Shown here: one piece after another, positions 55,004-63,780 of the stretch | Numbering within the stretch: the first letter of the stretch is position 1 | How the letters are laid out: each line of letters begins with the position of its first letter | DNA from: Dolichospermum compactum NIES-806 | GTDB taxonomy: Bacteria > Cyanobacteriota > Cyanobacteriia > Cyanobacteriales > Nostocaceae | NCBI RefSeq assembly: GCF_002368115.1 | Contig: NZ_AP018316.1 | Span: 983,997 to 1,047,996, forward strand | Reading direction: 5' to 3' | Length of the DNA stretch: 64,000 nucleotides | Made by a program: the position numbers and the translations under genes | The notes under the pieces: model-generated | The model's database searches: none | Told to the model about the DNA's origin: nothing | What the model saw: the letters and a program-made list of their open reading frames with translations, nothing else

Positions 55004-55030
55004 GGTGCGTTACGCTGTCGCTAACGCACC
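55004..55030. repeat. GGTGCGTTA palindrome between convergent genes
   Basis: Inverted repeat GGTGCGTTA ... TAACGCACC between the chelatase and doc stops. Dispersed-repeat type and possibly a shared transcription end point; no T-tract. Confidence 0.65.
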
Positions 55031-55047
55031 ACATCTCAAATCATATT

Positions 55048-55461
55048 TTAAAATAATTCTATAATACAATCTCTCAATATCTCAATTAACTGTTCTTTAC
55101 TAACTTTATTATCAGCAACCTGCATTGTTAATTGATATGCTTCTTCTGGTGTCATGTTCACTTCATAATCATTCAAGTTCAAGAATGTCACCATAACACC
55201 ATATCCAGTTCGCTTGTTACCATCTACAAAAGCATGATTTTTAGTAATATGAAACAAATATGCTGCTGCTTGTTCAACAATAGTAGGATGTAAAAACTCT
55301 CCCCCAAAACTTGCTTGGGACTGGTTAATCGCAGATTCTAGCAAGCCTTCATCACGGATACCTGGTTCTCCACCATATTGAATGAGAAGCTTATTGTGTA
55401 TTCTTAAAACCTCTTTTTTATCCTCAATAAATTTAGGATTATGCAAGTTTTCTATACACAT
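55048..55461 (-). CDS. doc: Doc/Fic-family toxin (death on curing)
   Basis: 137 residues. The Fic motif HAFVDGNKRTGYGVMVTFL is complete (His, Asp, Gly-Asn-Lys-Arg). GGEPGIRDEGLLESAINQ is the Doc N-terminal helix. Doc phosphorylates EF-Tu. It overlaps the upstream gene by 23 bp, so the two are coupled. Confidence 0.9.
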   Translation of the reverse strand: MCIENLHNPKFIEDKKEVLRIHNKLLIQYGGEPGIRDEGLLESAINQSQASFGGEFLHPTIVEQAAAYLFHITKNHAFVDGNKRTGYGVMVTFLNLNDYEVNMTPEEAYQLTMQVADNKVSKEQLIEILRDCIIELF

Positions 55462-56062
55462 AATCCCATTTTTTTATAGATGCCAAAAACGTTAGTGTGG
55501 TTTCTGATTCTTTAGGTGTGATATCATCTTCTAATTCTAGTGGGTTAAAAAAATCTTCAGGAAATACTTTAAATTGTACACTAGCCTTAATGATTGATTG
55601 TATTACGTGTTTTCTTGTTTCTGTAAGAATGTATATTTCATGCTGCGAATAGGTTACAGAAGAAGCCTCCTTCTTAATTTTCTGATATACCACTAGAGTA
55701 GACACAATTATGTCCATAAAAATTTCTTTACTATGTTTGATAACACTAAACTCACAGCATTGTTCTAAAATTTCTTTAATCAGAAAATTGTATCTCACAA
55801 AAAGTATAACTGATGATTGATCCAATTCTACTTTTTCCTTTAATGCCTTAACAAACTTAATAAATTTATTAAGTTTGTACTGTAGATTTTTCACTTCCTC
55901 TATAAGTTTATTGAGAGATATTAGTCCGCTATTCTCCAACTCAATTATTTCTGCAAATATTTCATCTTGCGGGTTAGCATTATTCAGGCACTTTTCCAGG
56001 AATTCTATCTTTTCCTGAAAGTTGGTAATAGTTTCTTCTGGGAGTATAAAGCTGTATACCAT
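55439..56062 (-). CDS. coiled-coil hypothetical protein upstream of doc
   Basis: 207 residues, no known domain. MVYSFILPEETITNFQEKIE leads to several long helices (LNKLIEEVKNLQYKLNKFIK, ALKEKVELDQSS) and a C-terminal part near SIKKWDYVYRKLA. Doc normally pairs with a 70-80-residue Phd; this is much larger and unlike Phd. The 23-bp overlap suggests it is the partner or antitoxin. Unrecognised. Confidence 0.7.
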   Translation of the reverse strand: MVYSFILPEETITNFQEKIEFLEKCLNNANPQDEIFAEIIELENSGLISLNKLIEEVKNLQYKLNKFIKFVKALKEKVELDQSSVILFVRYNFLIKEILEQCCEFSVIKHSKEIFMDIIVSTLVVYQKIKKEASSVTYSQHEIYILTETRKHVIQSIIKASVQFKVFPEDFFNPLELEDDITPKESETTLTFLASIKKWDYVYRKLA

Positions 56063-56087
56063 TTTTTTCGTACCTGTCTGGTGATAT

Positions 56088-56193
56088 TATAGCGGTATGC
56101 ACTTGAGTGAGATACAGTCAGCAAATTGTAAAGCCTGTATGGGTGCAGGGTCTGCACCCTCAATTGTATTGCATCCTAGCGATAACCGCTATA
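56088..56193 (+). mobile_element. 106-bp TATAGCGGT-ended MITE-like element
   Basis: Ends TATAGCGGTATGC and, on the other strand, TATAGCGGTTATC; bounded by TA dinucleotides. Contains GTGCAGGGTCTGCACC hairpin. Partial copies at 508-589 and about 18062-18105. Confidence 0.8.
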
Positions 56194-56303
56194 TGCGCTT
56201 TCTTAAAACTATTTTATTTTAACTGAAAAATCCATAATAATCCAGTCTGCCAGTTACTAATATAGCCTTAGCCAAAAATCGTTAAATCGAACTTTATTAT
56301 CAC

Positions 56304-56341
56304 TTAATCGTAGGTTGGGTCAAACAAAGTGCAACCCAACA
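56304..56341. repeat. TAGGTTGGGT / ACCCAACA dispersed repeat
   Basis: Short member of the family with arms GTAGGTTGGGT and CAACCCAAC. Lies upstream of the promoter-CIRCE region. Confidence 0.6.
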
Positions 56342-56448
56342 CATTTAGAATTACACTTTAATTACCACATAAAATGAAAAACATGATTAAATTCATCATT
56401 TTACCATTTCATCCTCGAACTTTCTATTTAAACTACATATTATTAACC

Positions 56449-56477
56449 TTGAAATTATTCTCCAAATAATAGATAAT
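56449..56477 (+). promoter_or_regulatory. sigma-70 type promoter before CIRCE
   Basis: TTGAAA (56449-56454), 17-bp spacer, GATAAT (56472-56477). Transcription would start near 56484, just before the CIRCE operator. Confidence 0.7.
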
Positions 56478-56500
56478 ACAGTCTCACAACCAAATAAACC

Positions 56501-56527
56501 CTAGCACTCACAGGGGTTGAGTGCTAA
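56501..56527 (+). promoter_or_regulatory. CIRCE operator (HrcA binding site)
   Basis: CTAGCACTC - 9 bp - GAGTGCTAA; the CIRCE consensus is TTAGCACTC-N9-GAGTGCTAA, so only the first base differs. It lies about 17-44 bp after the predicted start point and 139 bp before the ATG of the 117-residue gene. HrcA bound here would block transcription until heat shock. In cyanobacteria CIRCE is known at groESL and groEL2. Confidence 0.88.
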
Positions 56528-56666
56528 TTTCTAGCTTAATCTTGAAACTGATGTAGTAGGCAAAAATTCTCCTTTTCCTAGATAGAGTTAGCGGACTTTT
56601 CTGCAATAGATTCTTGCCCAAAAGTCAAGTTTCTCGACAGTTGATGAATTCATTTGGAGGACTAGA

Positions 56667-57020
56667 ATGATTAAATACAGTTTCAATCTGGTAGGTGTAT
56701 CTCCTGTTTTGCATTTTTTCAATCACCAACAACAGAGTTTTATAAAACCGCAGCATCAAGGCATAGAATATATAGGAACTCATACTTGCACATTAGATTC
56801 CTTTCTATCGTCCATAGAACCAGTCCCCGTTAAATGGGGTTGGAACTTAGATCAAGTAGTAGATACAGTCATTGACTTTTGGATGAATAATGCTGAAAGT
56901 ATTAACTATTGGAAATCTCGGTTAAACGATGCCGGACATGATAGTTTACTCGTAGCTAGAGTCGCAGATATGAACTCTTTGTCAGAAGAACTTGAATCAT
57001 TACTCGGCAAAAACTTGTAA
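56667..57020 (+). CDS. small hypothetical protein under CIRCE control
   Basis: 117 residues, strong Shine-Dalgarno GGAGGA before ATG 56667. MIKYSFNLVGVSPVLHFFNH, a central WGWNLDQVVDTVIDFWMNNA and C-terminal MNSLSEELESLLGKNL. No signal, no membrane segment, no known domain. The upstream CIRCE makes it a candidate heat-shock protein. It ends three bases from the convergent ATP-grasp gene. Confidence 0.78.
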   Translation: MIKYSFNLVGVSPVLHFFNHQQQSFIKPQHQGIEYIGTHTCTLDSFLSSIEPVPVKWGWNLDQVVDTVIDFWMNNAESINYWKSRLNDAGHDSLLVARVADMNSLSEELESLLGKNL

Positions 57021-57023
57021 CCT

Positions 57024-58010
57024 TTAACCATCATTCTCTATCACTTGGAGAATTTTCAAATACAACCCTTCCACCCTCTTTGCTGCTAATTTACCACTAG
57101 CAGCATAGTGATTTAACCCAGGAGAACCGTTCACCTCAATCAGCGTATAATCTACTATCGGCATAGTGATATCATCGGTAAGTATATCCACACCAGCTAA
57201 TCTTAGTCCAATATCTTTAGTAATATTAATTGCTAACTTCTGAAAATCAGGATGAATAGTTTCCGAAAAATCCACCGCTTCCCCTCCACTCGATAAATTA
57301 GCACTATCCAAAAGATAAACAGTATGATCCCTAGGAATCACACTATTCCAATCAAAATTTTGTGTTTTTAATTTTTGGTAAATGCGAAAATCATCAAATT
57401 TAATCATATTTTTTCTACCCGTACTCATAATTTTTTCCTGTTTTTGTTGTAGCAACTCCAAAACATTAGATATACCATCACCAACAACACATAAAGGAAT
57501 TCTTTGATAAGCCGTAATCACCTCATCATCCAACACCACAATTCTATAGTCATTACCACCATAGAACTTTTCAACAATCAACCCTGATTTAATTTGGAAT
57601 ATCTTATTAGCAACATCATAATATTCCTCCTGATTATGCACCTTAGTCACCAATATACCTTGACTCAGATTCAGCGGCTTAACAATCACAGGAAATCCCA
57701 TTGATTGTGCATAATTAAATCCATCATCAATATTTCGAGGATGAGCTATTTTAGCACACATCTGATCACTGAAAAATGTCTTTCCCTCTGTCACACGATA
57801 TCCAAACTGCTTCAAGAAAAAATTACTATAGGCTTTATCTTTGGCTAACTCGGCTGAAGCAAAACCATTAATATTCAATTTAGCATGACTAAAAACTGAC
57901 TTTTTCCCATTTTTAAAAGTAATATGTCCCACAAATTCATATTCTGGTTCAACTAAAACCACAGCCCCTATTTGCAAAGCTACTTTTTGGATGATTGATG
58001 TAATTGACAT
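57024..58010 (-). CDS. ATP-grasp ligase, cyanophycin-synthetase-like
   Basis: 328 residues. ATP-grasp features: GFPVIVKPLNLSQGILVTKV (phosphate-binding), LIVEKFYGGNDYRIVVLDDE, and VDYTLIEVNGSPGLNHYA (Mg ligands Glu, Asn). GGNDYRVLV-type motifs occur in the CphA N-terminal half and in GshF. It lacks the Mur-ligase half of CphA, so it may add one amino acid, or make a peptide or glutathione-like product. Substrate unknown. Confidence 0.82.
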   Translation of the reverse strand: MSITSIIQKVALQIGAVVLVEPEYEFVGHITFKNGKKSVFSHAKLNINGFASAELAKDKAYSNFFLKQFGYRVTEGKTFFSDQMCAKIAHPRNIDDGFNYAQSMGFPVIVKPLNLSQGILVTKVHNQEEYYDVANKIFQIKSGLIVEKFYGGNDYRIVVLDDEVITAYQRIPLCVVGDGISNVLELLQQKQEKIMSTGRKNMIKFDDFRIYQKLKTQNFDWNSVIPRDHTVYLLDSANLSSGGEAVDFSETIHPDFQKLAINITKDIGLRLAGVDILTDDITMPIVDYTLIEVNGSPGLNHYAASGKLAAKRVEGLYLKILQVIENDG

Positions 58011-58548
58011 TTTTTATTTTCTCGGATTCTTTCAAAATTACCCTGAAAAAGTATGGCAATATTCGTAAATATTTCCTAAGCCGAAACCTCAAATCATTGA
58101 AATTAGATATACAGCAGGTTACGTAGTTATGAGGTGCAAAATCTAAATTGAGACCTATACACAAAGCCAGTTCTACTCCTGATTTCTGCCATATATTATA
58201 CAATAATTTTTATGTTTATGTATGCCTAAACACTTAAACACTAAATTACTCAGTAAATACCCATTGGCATCAAATAAAACTAAACATTCTTAAAAGATAA
58301 GTTGTTGCATCACGTATTGACAATTTTGAAAATATGTAATAACAAGGTGGCATCATCAATAAAAGACGCTAGTACCGCAAGGCGTTCGTCAAAAGTCAAA
58401 AGTCAAAAGTCAAAAGTCAAAACGAATATACAATGAGCTTTCCAGTAGTTTGGAATGGTCTATTTATTTCCGCTGACCTGTACTAGTACATCTTTGGCTA
58501 AGAGACACACTAACGCCCTTCACTCAAATTCATACGCATAAAATAATC
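58011..58548. other. intergenic region with partial MITE and GTCAAAA array
   Basis: TACAGCAGGTTACGTAGTTATGAGGTGCAAA near 58109-58140 resembles one end of the MITE in relE (TACAGCAGATTCC, ATGAGGTACAA). Five exact GTCAAAA heptamers lie at 58388-58422. No gene is seen. Confidence 0.7.
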
Positions 58549-58806
58549 ATGCCACAAAATACGGATTACAAAAATATCACTTCAGAAAATCAAGCCATGC
58601 CTACAGCAAGAGAAGATAACGCCTACAAAAAAAGGCTGAATGGTTGGGCTGTAGCCCGTGTCGTTACCGAACAAGAAAAAGTAATTGTTTCCCGGTTTCG
58701 CAGTCGTTCTGATGCCGAAGGCTATATTCAGCACATCCGTCAGATGATTCCTGACACTGTTTTTGAGCTTTTCTTTGATTGCCAACGGGAAGAAATTGTC
58801 ATGTAA
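58549..58806 (+). CDS. small conserved cyanobacterial protein
   Basis: 85 residues; a second ATG at 58597 (MPTAREDNAYKKRLNGWAVA) is possible. RLNGWAVARVVTEQEKVIVS, RFRSRSDAEGYIQHIRQMIP. Compact alpha/beta, no membrane segment. Unknown function. Confidence 0.75.
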   Translation: MPQNTDYKNITSENQAMPTAREDNAYKKRLNGWAVARVVTEQEKVIVSRFRSRSDAEGYIQHIRQMIPDTVFELFFDCQREEIVM

Positions 58807-58884
58807 TCCGACAAGAGGTAAGAGGTAAGAGGCACAATTCAAGATAAATATTTTCCTCATTCCCTCATCCCTTCAATTGCCCAC

Positions 58885-60990
58885 TTACACAGCAGCCAGC
58901 AGCCCATTGTGCTTGAGTAAAGCCTTGGTACTGGGTTCTCGTCCCCGGAAGGTTTTAAAGACATCCATTGGATGCTGACTGCCACCTAGTGCTAACACCG
59001 TATCTCGGTAACGTCTGCCAATCGCATGGATTGCAGCTTCATCTTCCAAACCTACTTCCTCAAAGGCAGCAAAAGCATCAGCACTAAGAACTTCAGCCCA
59101 TTTATAGCTATAGTATCCCGCTGCATAACCTCCTTCAAAAATATGACCGAAAGCACACAGAAAAGCATCTTCGGGTAATGGTGGTAACACAGTCGTTAAC
59201 TTAGCAATCCGGTGTCGCACATCTGTCACAGTTTCCTGACTATCAGGGGAATAGCGGTAATGTAACTCCAAATCCACACTACTAAAATCCAGTTGCCGCA
59301 ACATAGTTGAACCACTCATGTAATTACGTGCCGCCAACAATTTTTGGTAATAATGTTCCGGTAATGCTTTTCCCGTTTCATAATGTTTCGCCATACCAAA
59401 CAAGGTTTGGCGGTCATAACACCAGTTCTCCATAAACTGACTCGGTAATTCCACTGCATCCCACTCAACATTATTAGTACCTGCTGCTCCTAAATAATCT
59501 ACCTTAGTCAGCATATGATGTAAGCCATGTCCAAATTCATGGAACAATGTTTCCACCTCATCAAAAGCCATTAAACTCGGATTACCATCCACAGGGGGGG
59601 TTTGGTTACAAATCAAATAAGCTACAGGTAAACGGATAGTAGTTAAACCATTTTCTGTGACTTTGCGACGGTGAATGCAAGCATCCATCCAAGCACCACC
59701 ACGTTTTTCTGCGGGACGGCTGTAAGCATCTAAGTAAAAATAGGCAATAGGTTCACCATATTTATCAGCAATTTGGAAATACTGAACATCCTCATGCCAT
59801 ATTGGGGCTTGGCCATCAGCAGGAGTCACCGTTACACCAAAAAGCCTTTTTACCAGCCCAAATAACCCATCTAGCACTTGAGGGAGAGGGAAATAGGGGA
59901 GTAACTCCTCAGCCGTAAAGGCAAATTTTTCTTCCCGTTGACGTTCAGCCCAAAAACTAATATCCCAATGTTGCAAATTTTCCGCTTCTGTCGCACCTTT
60001 CATCTGTGCAAAGGCTTTAAGTTGTTCTAAGTCTTTAACCGCAGCATGATAACTAGCCTGACGGAGTTCTTCTAATAGCTTTTCTACAGCGGGGACATCC
60101 TGAGCCATCTTACTAGCCAAACTCAGTTCAGCAAAAGTTTCAAAGCCAATTAATTTAGCTAGTTCTTTTCTTAACTCTAAAATTCGTACAATCAAAGGAT
60201 TATTATCTAATTCCCCAGAAGATGCCCTGGTAATATAAGCCTTATAGAGTTTTTCACGCAAATCCCGTCGGGTACTGTGCTGCATGAATGGGAAATAACT
60301 AGGAAAATCTAAAGTAATATGCCAAGGTCCATGTTCCGGGGTGGCATTTTCTTCTCCAGATGCACGAGCAACTTGGGCTGCAAGACTCAACAAGCTACTT
60401 GGTAAGCCATTAATGTCATCGTGGGTGGTGAGAATTAAAATAAAGCTTTTAGTCGCATCTAGAACATGATTAGCAAACTTAGTTGCCAGTTCCGCTAATT
60501 CCATTTGAATACTATTAAAACGCTCTCTATCTTTTCCTTCTAATCCAACACCAGACAATTCTGCATCCCGAATTGCAGCTTTGATAATTCTCTGTTGGGC
60601 TGAATCTAAAGTTTCCCATCTAGGACTATTCCGAATTGCTTTGAAAGCATTATAAATAGGTTGACTTTGACCCAAGATATTCATAAACTGAACTACTTGC
60701 GGCTGTACCTTTTCATAGGCAATACGTAGTTCTTGACTATTTTTTACACCCATTAAATGATTCAGAATTCCCCAACTCCAATTGAGTCTTTCTGTCAATT
60801 TTTCTAGAGGTTCTACTAAACCGCTCCAAGTAGGCTCTATATTTGTCTCTAAGTCAATTAATTGCTTTTCCAGTTCTGCCAACAGATGACTAAAAGCTGG
60901 TTCGACTTGCTCCGATTTAATAGCCGCAAATGCGGGTAAACCACAGCTTTGAAGTAGGGGATTCTGATAAATAGTAGCAGTTGCACGCAT
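58885..60990 (-). CDS. prlC: oligopeptidase A (M3 family metallopeptidase)
   Basis: 701 residues, full-length. Zinc site HEFGH in TLFHEFGHGLHHM and the downstream Glu; YFYLDAYSRPAEKRGGAWMD is a family block. Degrades short peptides and signal peptides in the cytosol. Starts MRATATIYQNPLLQSCGLPA. Confidence 0.94.
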   Translation of the reverse strand: MRATATIYQNPLLQSCGLPAFAAIKSEQVEPAFSHLLAELEKQLIDLETNIEPTWSGLVEPLEKLTERLNWSWGILNHLMGVKNSQELRIAYEKVQPQVVQFMNILGQSQPIYNAFKAIRNSPRWETLDSAQQRIIKAAIRDAELSGVGLEGKDRERFNSIQMELAELATKFANHVLDATKSFILILTTHDDINGLPSSLLSLAAQVARASGEENATPEHGPWHITLDFPSYFPFMQHSTRRDLREKLYKAYITRASSGELDNNPLIVRILELRKELAKLIGFETFAELSLASKMAQDVPAVEKLLEELRQASYHAAVKDLEQLKAFAQMKGATEAENLQHWDISFWAERQREEKFAFTAEELLPYFPLPQVLDGLFGLVKRLFGVTVTPADGQAPIWHEDVQYFQIADKYGEPIAYFYLDAYSRPAEKRGGAWMDACIHRRKVTENGLTTIRLPVAYLICNQTPPVDGNPSLMAFDEVETLFHEFGHGLHHMLTKVDYLGAAGTNNVEWDAVELPSQFMENWCYDRQTLFGMAKHYETGKALPEHYYQKLLAARNYMSGSTMLRQLDFSSVDLELHYRYSPDSQETVTDVRHRIAKLTTVLPPLPEDAFLCAFGHIFEGGYAAGYYSYKWAEVLSADAFAAFEEVGLEDEAAIHAIGRRYRDTVLALGGSQHPMDVFKTFRGREPSTKALLKHNGLLAAV

Positions 60991-61405
60991 GGTAGTGAGT
61001 TAATAGCCGATGAATTAGTGGGGAACAACGATTGATTTTTCTTTATATAACTAGTAATTTAGCGTTGCGACAAAATTTCGCGTTGCTAGAATGGCAATCT
61101 TACTAAACAGAATACAGAAGTTAGGAGATTAGAATCAGCTAGGTATGTTTTTATACAAAAATGATCTATCTACCTCTATTCTTATGCCAGTTATACAAAA
61201 AGTTCATTCTGATAGCGTAGCGTAGTGTGGCGTAAACCATACTCCTGCAACTTTATAACTACTGAATTGGTTTTTGATAGCTCAGACATATCACAGAAAA
61301 GCTAAAAGCAGAATTTTAGCAATTATTTTCCCAATAATTACTTTTATTTTGTCGAGTTTTGTGGTGATAATTCACCATCATCAATTTTGAATACTTAATA
61401 AAGTT
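60991..61405. other. intergenic region, nothing recognised
   Basis: Region between the divergent oligopeptidase and hydrolase genes. AT-rich, with one GATAGCGTAGCGTAG tandem near 61211. No gene or clear promoter. Confidence 0.5.
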
Positions 61406-62041
61406 ATGAAATTTTTACTTTCTGTTTTGCTTACACCTGCGGTAGTTTTGTTGAGTTCTGCTCATGTATTAGCAGCAATTAAAACTAAAACAATTGAGTA
61501 CAAGCAAGGAAACACAGTATTAGAAGGATATCTTGCTTATGATGATGCTATTAAAGTTAAACGTCCCGGTGTATTAGTAGTTCATGAATGGAATGGGTTA
61601 CAGTCTTATGCCAAAAAACGGACCCAACAGTTGGCTAAATTGGGATATGTGGCTTTTGCCGCTGATATTTATGGTAAAGGAATTAGACCAAAAAATATCG
61701 AAGAATCAGGCAAACAAGCAACTATTTATCGTCAAGATCGCAAATTACTTCGCGATCGCGCTAAAGCTGGATTAGAAGTTTTACAAAAGTATCTCTTAAC
61801 TGACTCTAAACACATTGCTGCCATTGGGTATTGCTTCGGTGGTGGTACAGGTTTAGAATTAGCTCGTAGTGGTGTTAATATTGCAGGTGTAGTTAGTTTT
61901 CATGGCAATCTAGACACACCCGATCCTAATGATGCTAAAAATATTAAAGCTAAGGTATTGGTATTGCATGGCGCTGATGATCCCTTTGTCCCAGAAGAAC
62001 AAGTTCAAGGTTTTGAGAGAGAAATGCGTTTAATTCCCTGA
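61406..62041 (+). CDS. dienelactone hydrolase family protein, C-terminally truncated
   Basis: 211 residues with a signal peptide (MKFLLSVLLTPAVVLLSSAH, cleavage near VLAA). Alpha/beta-hydrolase: VVHEWNGLQSYAKKRTQQLA, the nucleophile Cys in GYCFGGGTGLELA, Asp in HGADDPFVP. Relatives continue about 45-50 residues to the catalytic His (AVHSFTNP); here the protein stops at FEREMRLIP, so the triad is incomplete and it is probably inactive. The next gene starts 5 bp later. Confidence 0.85.
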   Translation: MKFLLSVLLTPAVVLLSSAHVLAAIKTKTIEYKQGNTVLEGYLAYDDAIKVKRPGVLVVHEWNGLQSYAKKRTQQLAKLGYVAFAADIYGKGIRPKNIEESGKQATIYRQDRKLLRDRAKAGLEVLQKYLLTDSKHIAAIGYCFGGGTGLELARSGVNIAGVVSFHGNLDTPDPNDAKNIKAKVLVLHGADDPFVPEEQVQGFEREMRLIP

Positions 62042-62046
62042 AAATC

Positions 62047-62424
62047 ATGTCTAATCTTCCACCGCTAAATACAGAAACAATTTGGGCAATTATTAACGAT
62101 ACAATTGATGATACTACTGTAAACCAATTATTATGGTATCACTTAGGTTATCGTTATGATGCGATGACAGAAACTTGGGATAATAGTCAAGTAGCACCAA
62201 CATGGCGAGATGAATATCCACAACCACCAGATTTTATTGATTCCCGTCCAGCAATCATGAAATTAACTCGTTCTATTCCCCAGGAAAATAAACAGATACT
62301 CAAGGAAAAACTCGGTTTTAAAGGTTACAAAATTGGTGAGTTTGGTCCTCGACAAACTCGCAGAGCCACATCAGCAAATTGGTTATTAAGTTATATGTTA
62401 ACAACCACTGGTACAATTGAATAA
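62047..62424 (+). CDS. DUF1823 family protein
   Basis: 125 residues. NLPPLNTETIWAIINDTIDD, RDEYPQPPDFIDSRPA, KLTRSIPQENKQ and KGYKIGEFGPRQTRRAT match the cyanobacterial/plastid DUF1823 family. Soluble; function unknown. Spaced 5 bp behind the truncated hydrolase. Confidence 0.88.
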   Translation: MSNLPPLNTETIWAIINDTIDDTTVNQLLWYHLGYRYDAMTETWDNSQVAPTWRDEYPQPPDFIDSRPAIMKLTRSIPQENKQILKEKLGFKGYKIGEFGPRQTRRATSANWLLSYMLTTTGTIE

Positions 62425-62451
62425 AATTGCTGAATATAGCAATTAATCGAA

Positions 62452-62484
62452 ATATCCCCCACTACTTAGAGAAGTTGGGGATAT
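62452..62484. repeat. ATATCCCCCACT...AGTTGGGGATAT hairpin repeat
   Basis: Imperfect palindrome of the AGATCCCCGACTTCTT family (compare 10604-10636), 27 bp past the DUF1823 stop. May end its transcript. Confidence 0.7.
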
Positions 62485-62736
62485 GAGCTTTTCGCCTGAT
62501 TGGCAAAATTAAATTATTGTTTTATGTCTAAATGTTATGGAAATAACACGGGCATATCTTGTATTTTTTTACAAAACTGTGTATATTAATATATTCTACC
62601 CTTGCATATAGTAATCTTAGCTAATTTGTGCAACTTGTTTTTCTAACTATTTTAGGGTTAACAAGAATAAAAAACTAGTTCACAAATGATTTAGGTAGGA
62701 TTACTACTGTATAACACAAATCAAGAGATTTTTGCT

Positions 62737-63780
62737 ATGATCAACAAATTAATTAATACTAACATTAAGAGTTCTCATGTTTTACCAACTCCTAATGAGG
62801 TTAAGGCAAAATTACCTTTAACTAAAACTGTCGAAAATACAATTTTAAAATTCAGACAAGAAATAGAAAATATTTTAGATTTTCAAGATCGACGTAAATT
62901 CATTGTCGTCGGTCCTTGTTCAATTCATGATCCAAAAGCAGCGATAGAATATGGAGAAAGGTTGCTAAGTTTAGCAGAAAAGGTTGAGGATAAACTACTG
63001 TTGATTATGCGGGTTTATTTTGAAAAGCCCAGAACTACTGTAGGCTGGAAAGGGTTAATTAATGATCCCAAAATGGATGATTCTTTTCATGTAGAAGAAG
63101 GAATTTTAATTGCCAGAAACTTACTATTAAAGTTAACAGATTTAGGATTACCAACTGCTACAGAAGCACTTGACCCAATCATACCTCAATATATAAGTGA
63201 ACTGGTTTCCTGGTCTGCAATTGGTGCAAGGACAACCGAATCGCAAACACACCGAGAAATGGCTAGTGGTTTATCCATGCCAGTAGGGTTTAAAAATGGT
63301 ACTGATGGTAATATTCAAGTTGCTGTAAATGCCCTCAAATCAGCAAAAACTCCCCATAATTTCCTGGGTATTAATCAAAAGGGACAAGTGAGTGTATTTC
63401 AAACTAGGGGAAATGCTCATGGTCATGTAATTTTGCGTGGTGGAAATCAGCCTAATTTCGATGCCGAGAATATTCAGTTAGTAGAGGAACAATTAAAAGC
63501 GGCTAACTTATCACCAAGAATAGTTGTTGATTGTAGTCATGGTAATACTAATAAAGATTACAGACTACAATCATTGGTATTTGAGAATATTATTCAGCAA
63601 ATAGTAGATGGTAATAATTCCATTGTGGGAATGATGCTAGAATCAAATTTGTATGAAGGTAGTCAAGTAATTACGGGAAATCGTGAAGATCTAAAATATG
63701 GTGTTTCCGTAACTGATAAATGTATTAATTGGGAAGAAACAGAAAGAATTATTTTGGCTGCTCACAGCAAATTACAATAA
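62737..63780 (+). CDS. aroF: 3-deoxy-7-phosphoheptulonate synthase (class I)
   Basis: 347 residues. Condenses phosphoenolpyruvate and erythrose 4-phosphate, first step of the shikimate pathway. FIVVGPCSIHDPKAAIEYGE, MRVYFEKPRTTVGWKGLIND, GARTTESQTHREMASGLSMP, VDCSHGNTNKDY are all AroF/G/H marks. Which feedback type (Tyr, Phe, Trp) cannot be told. No attenuator seen in the 312-bp upstream gap. Confidence 0.94.
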   Translation: MINKLINTNIKSSHVLPTPNEVKAKLPLTKTVENTILKFRQEIENILDFQDRRKFIVVGPCSIHDPKAAIEYGERLLSLAEKVEDKLLLIMRVYFEKPRTTVGWKGLINDPKMDDSFHVEEGILIARNLLLKLTDLGLPTATEALDPIIPQYISELVSWSAIGARTTESQTHREMASGLSMPVGFKNGTDGNIQVAVNALKSAKTPHNFLGINQKGQVSVFQTRGNAHGHVILRGGNQPNFDAENIQLVEEQLKAANLSPRIVVDCSHGNTNKDYRLQSLVFENIIQQIVDGNNSIVGMMLESNLYEGSQVITGNREDLKYGVSVTDKCINWEETERIILAAHSKLQ

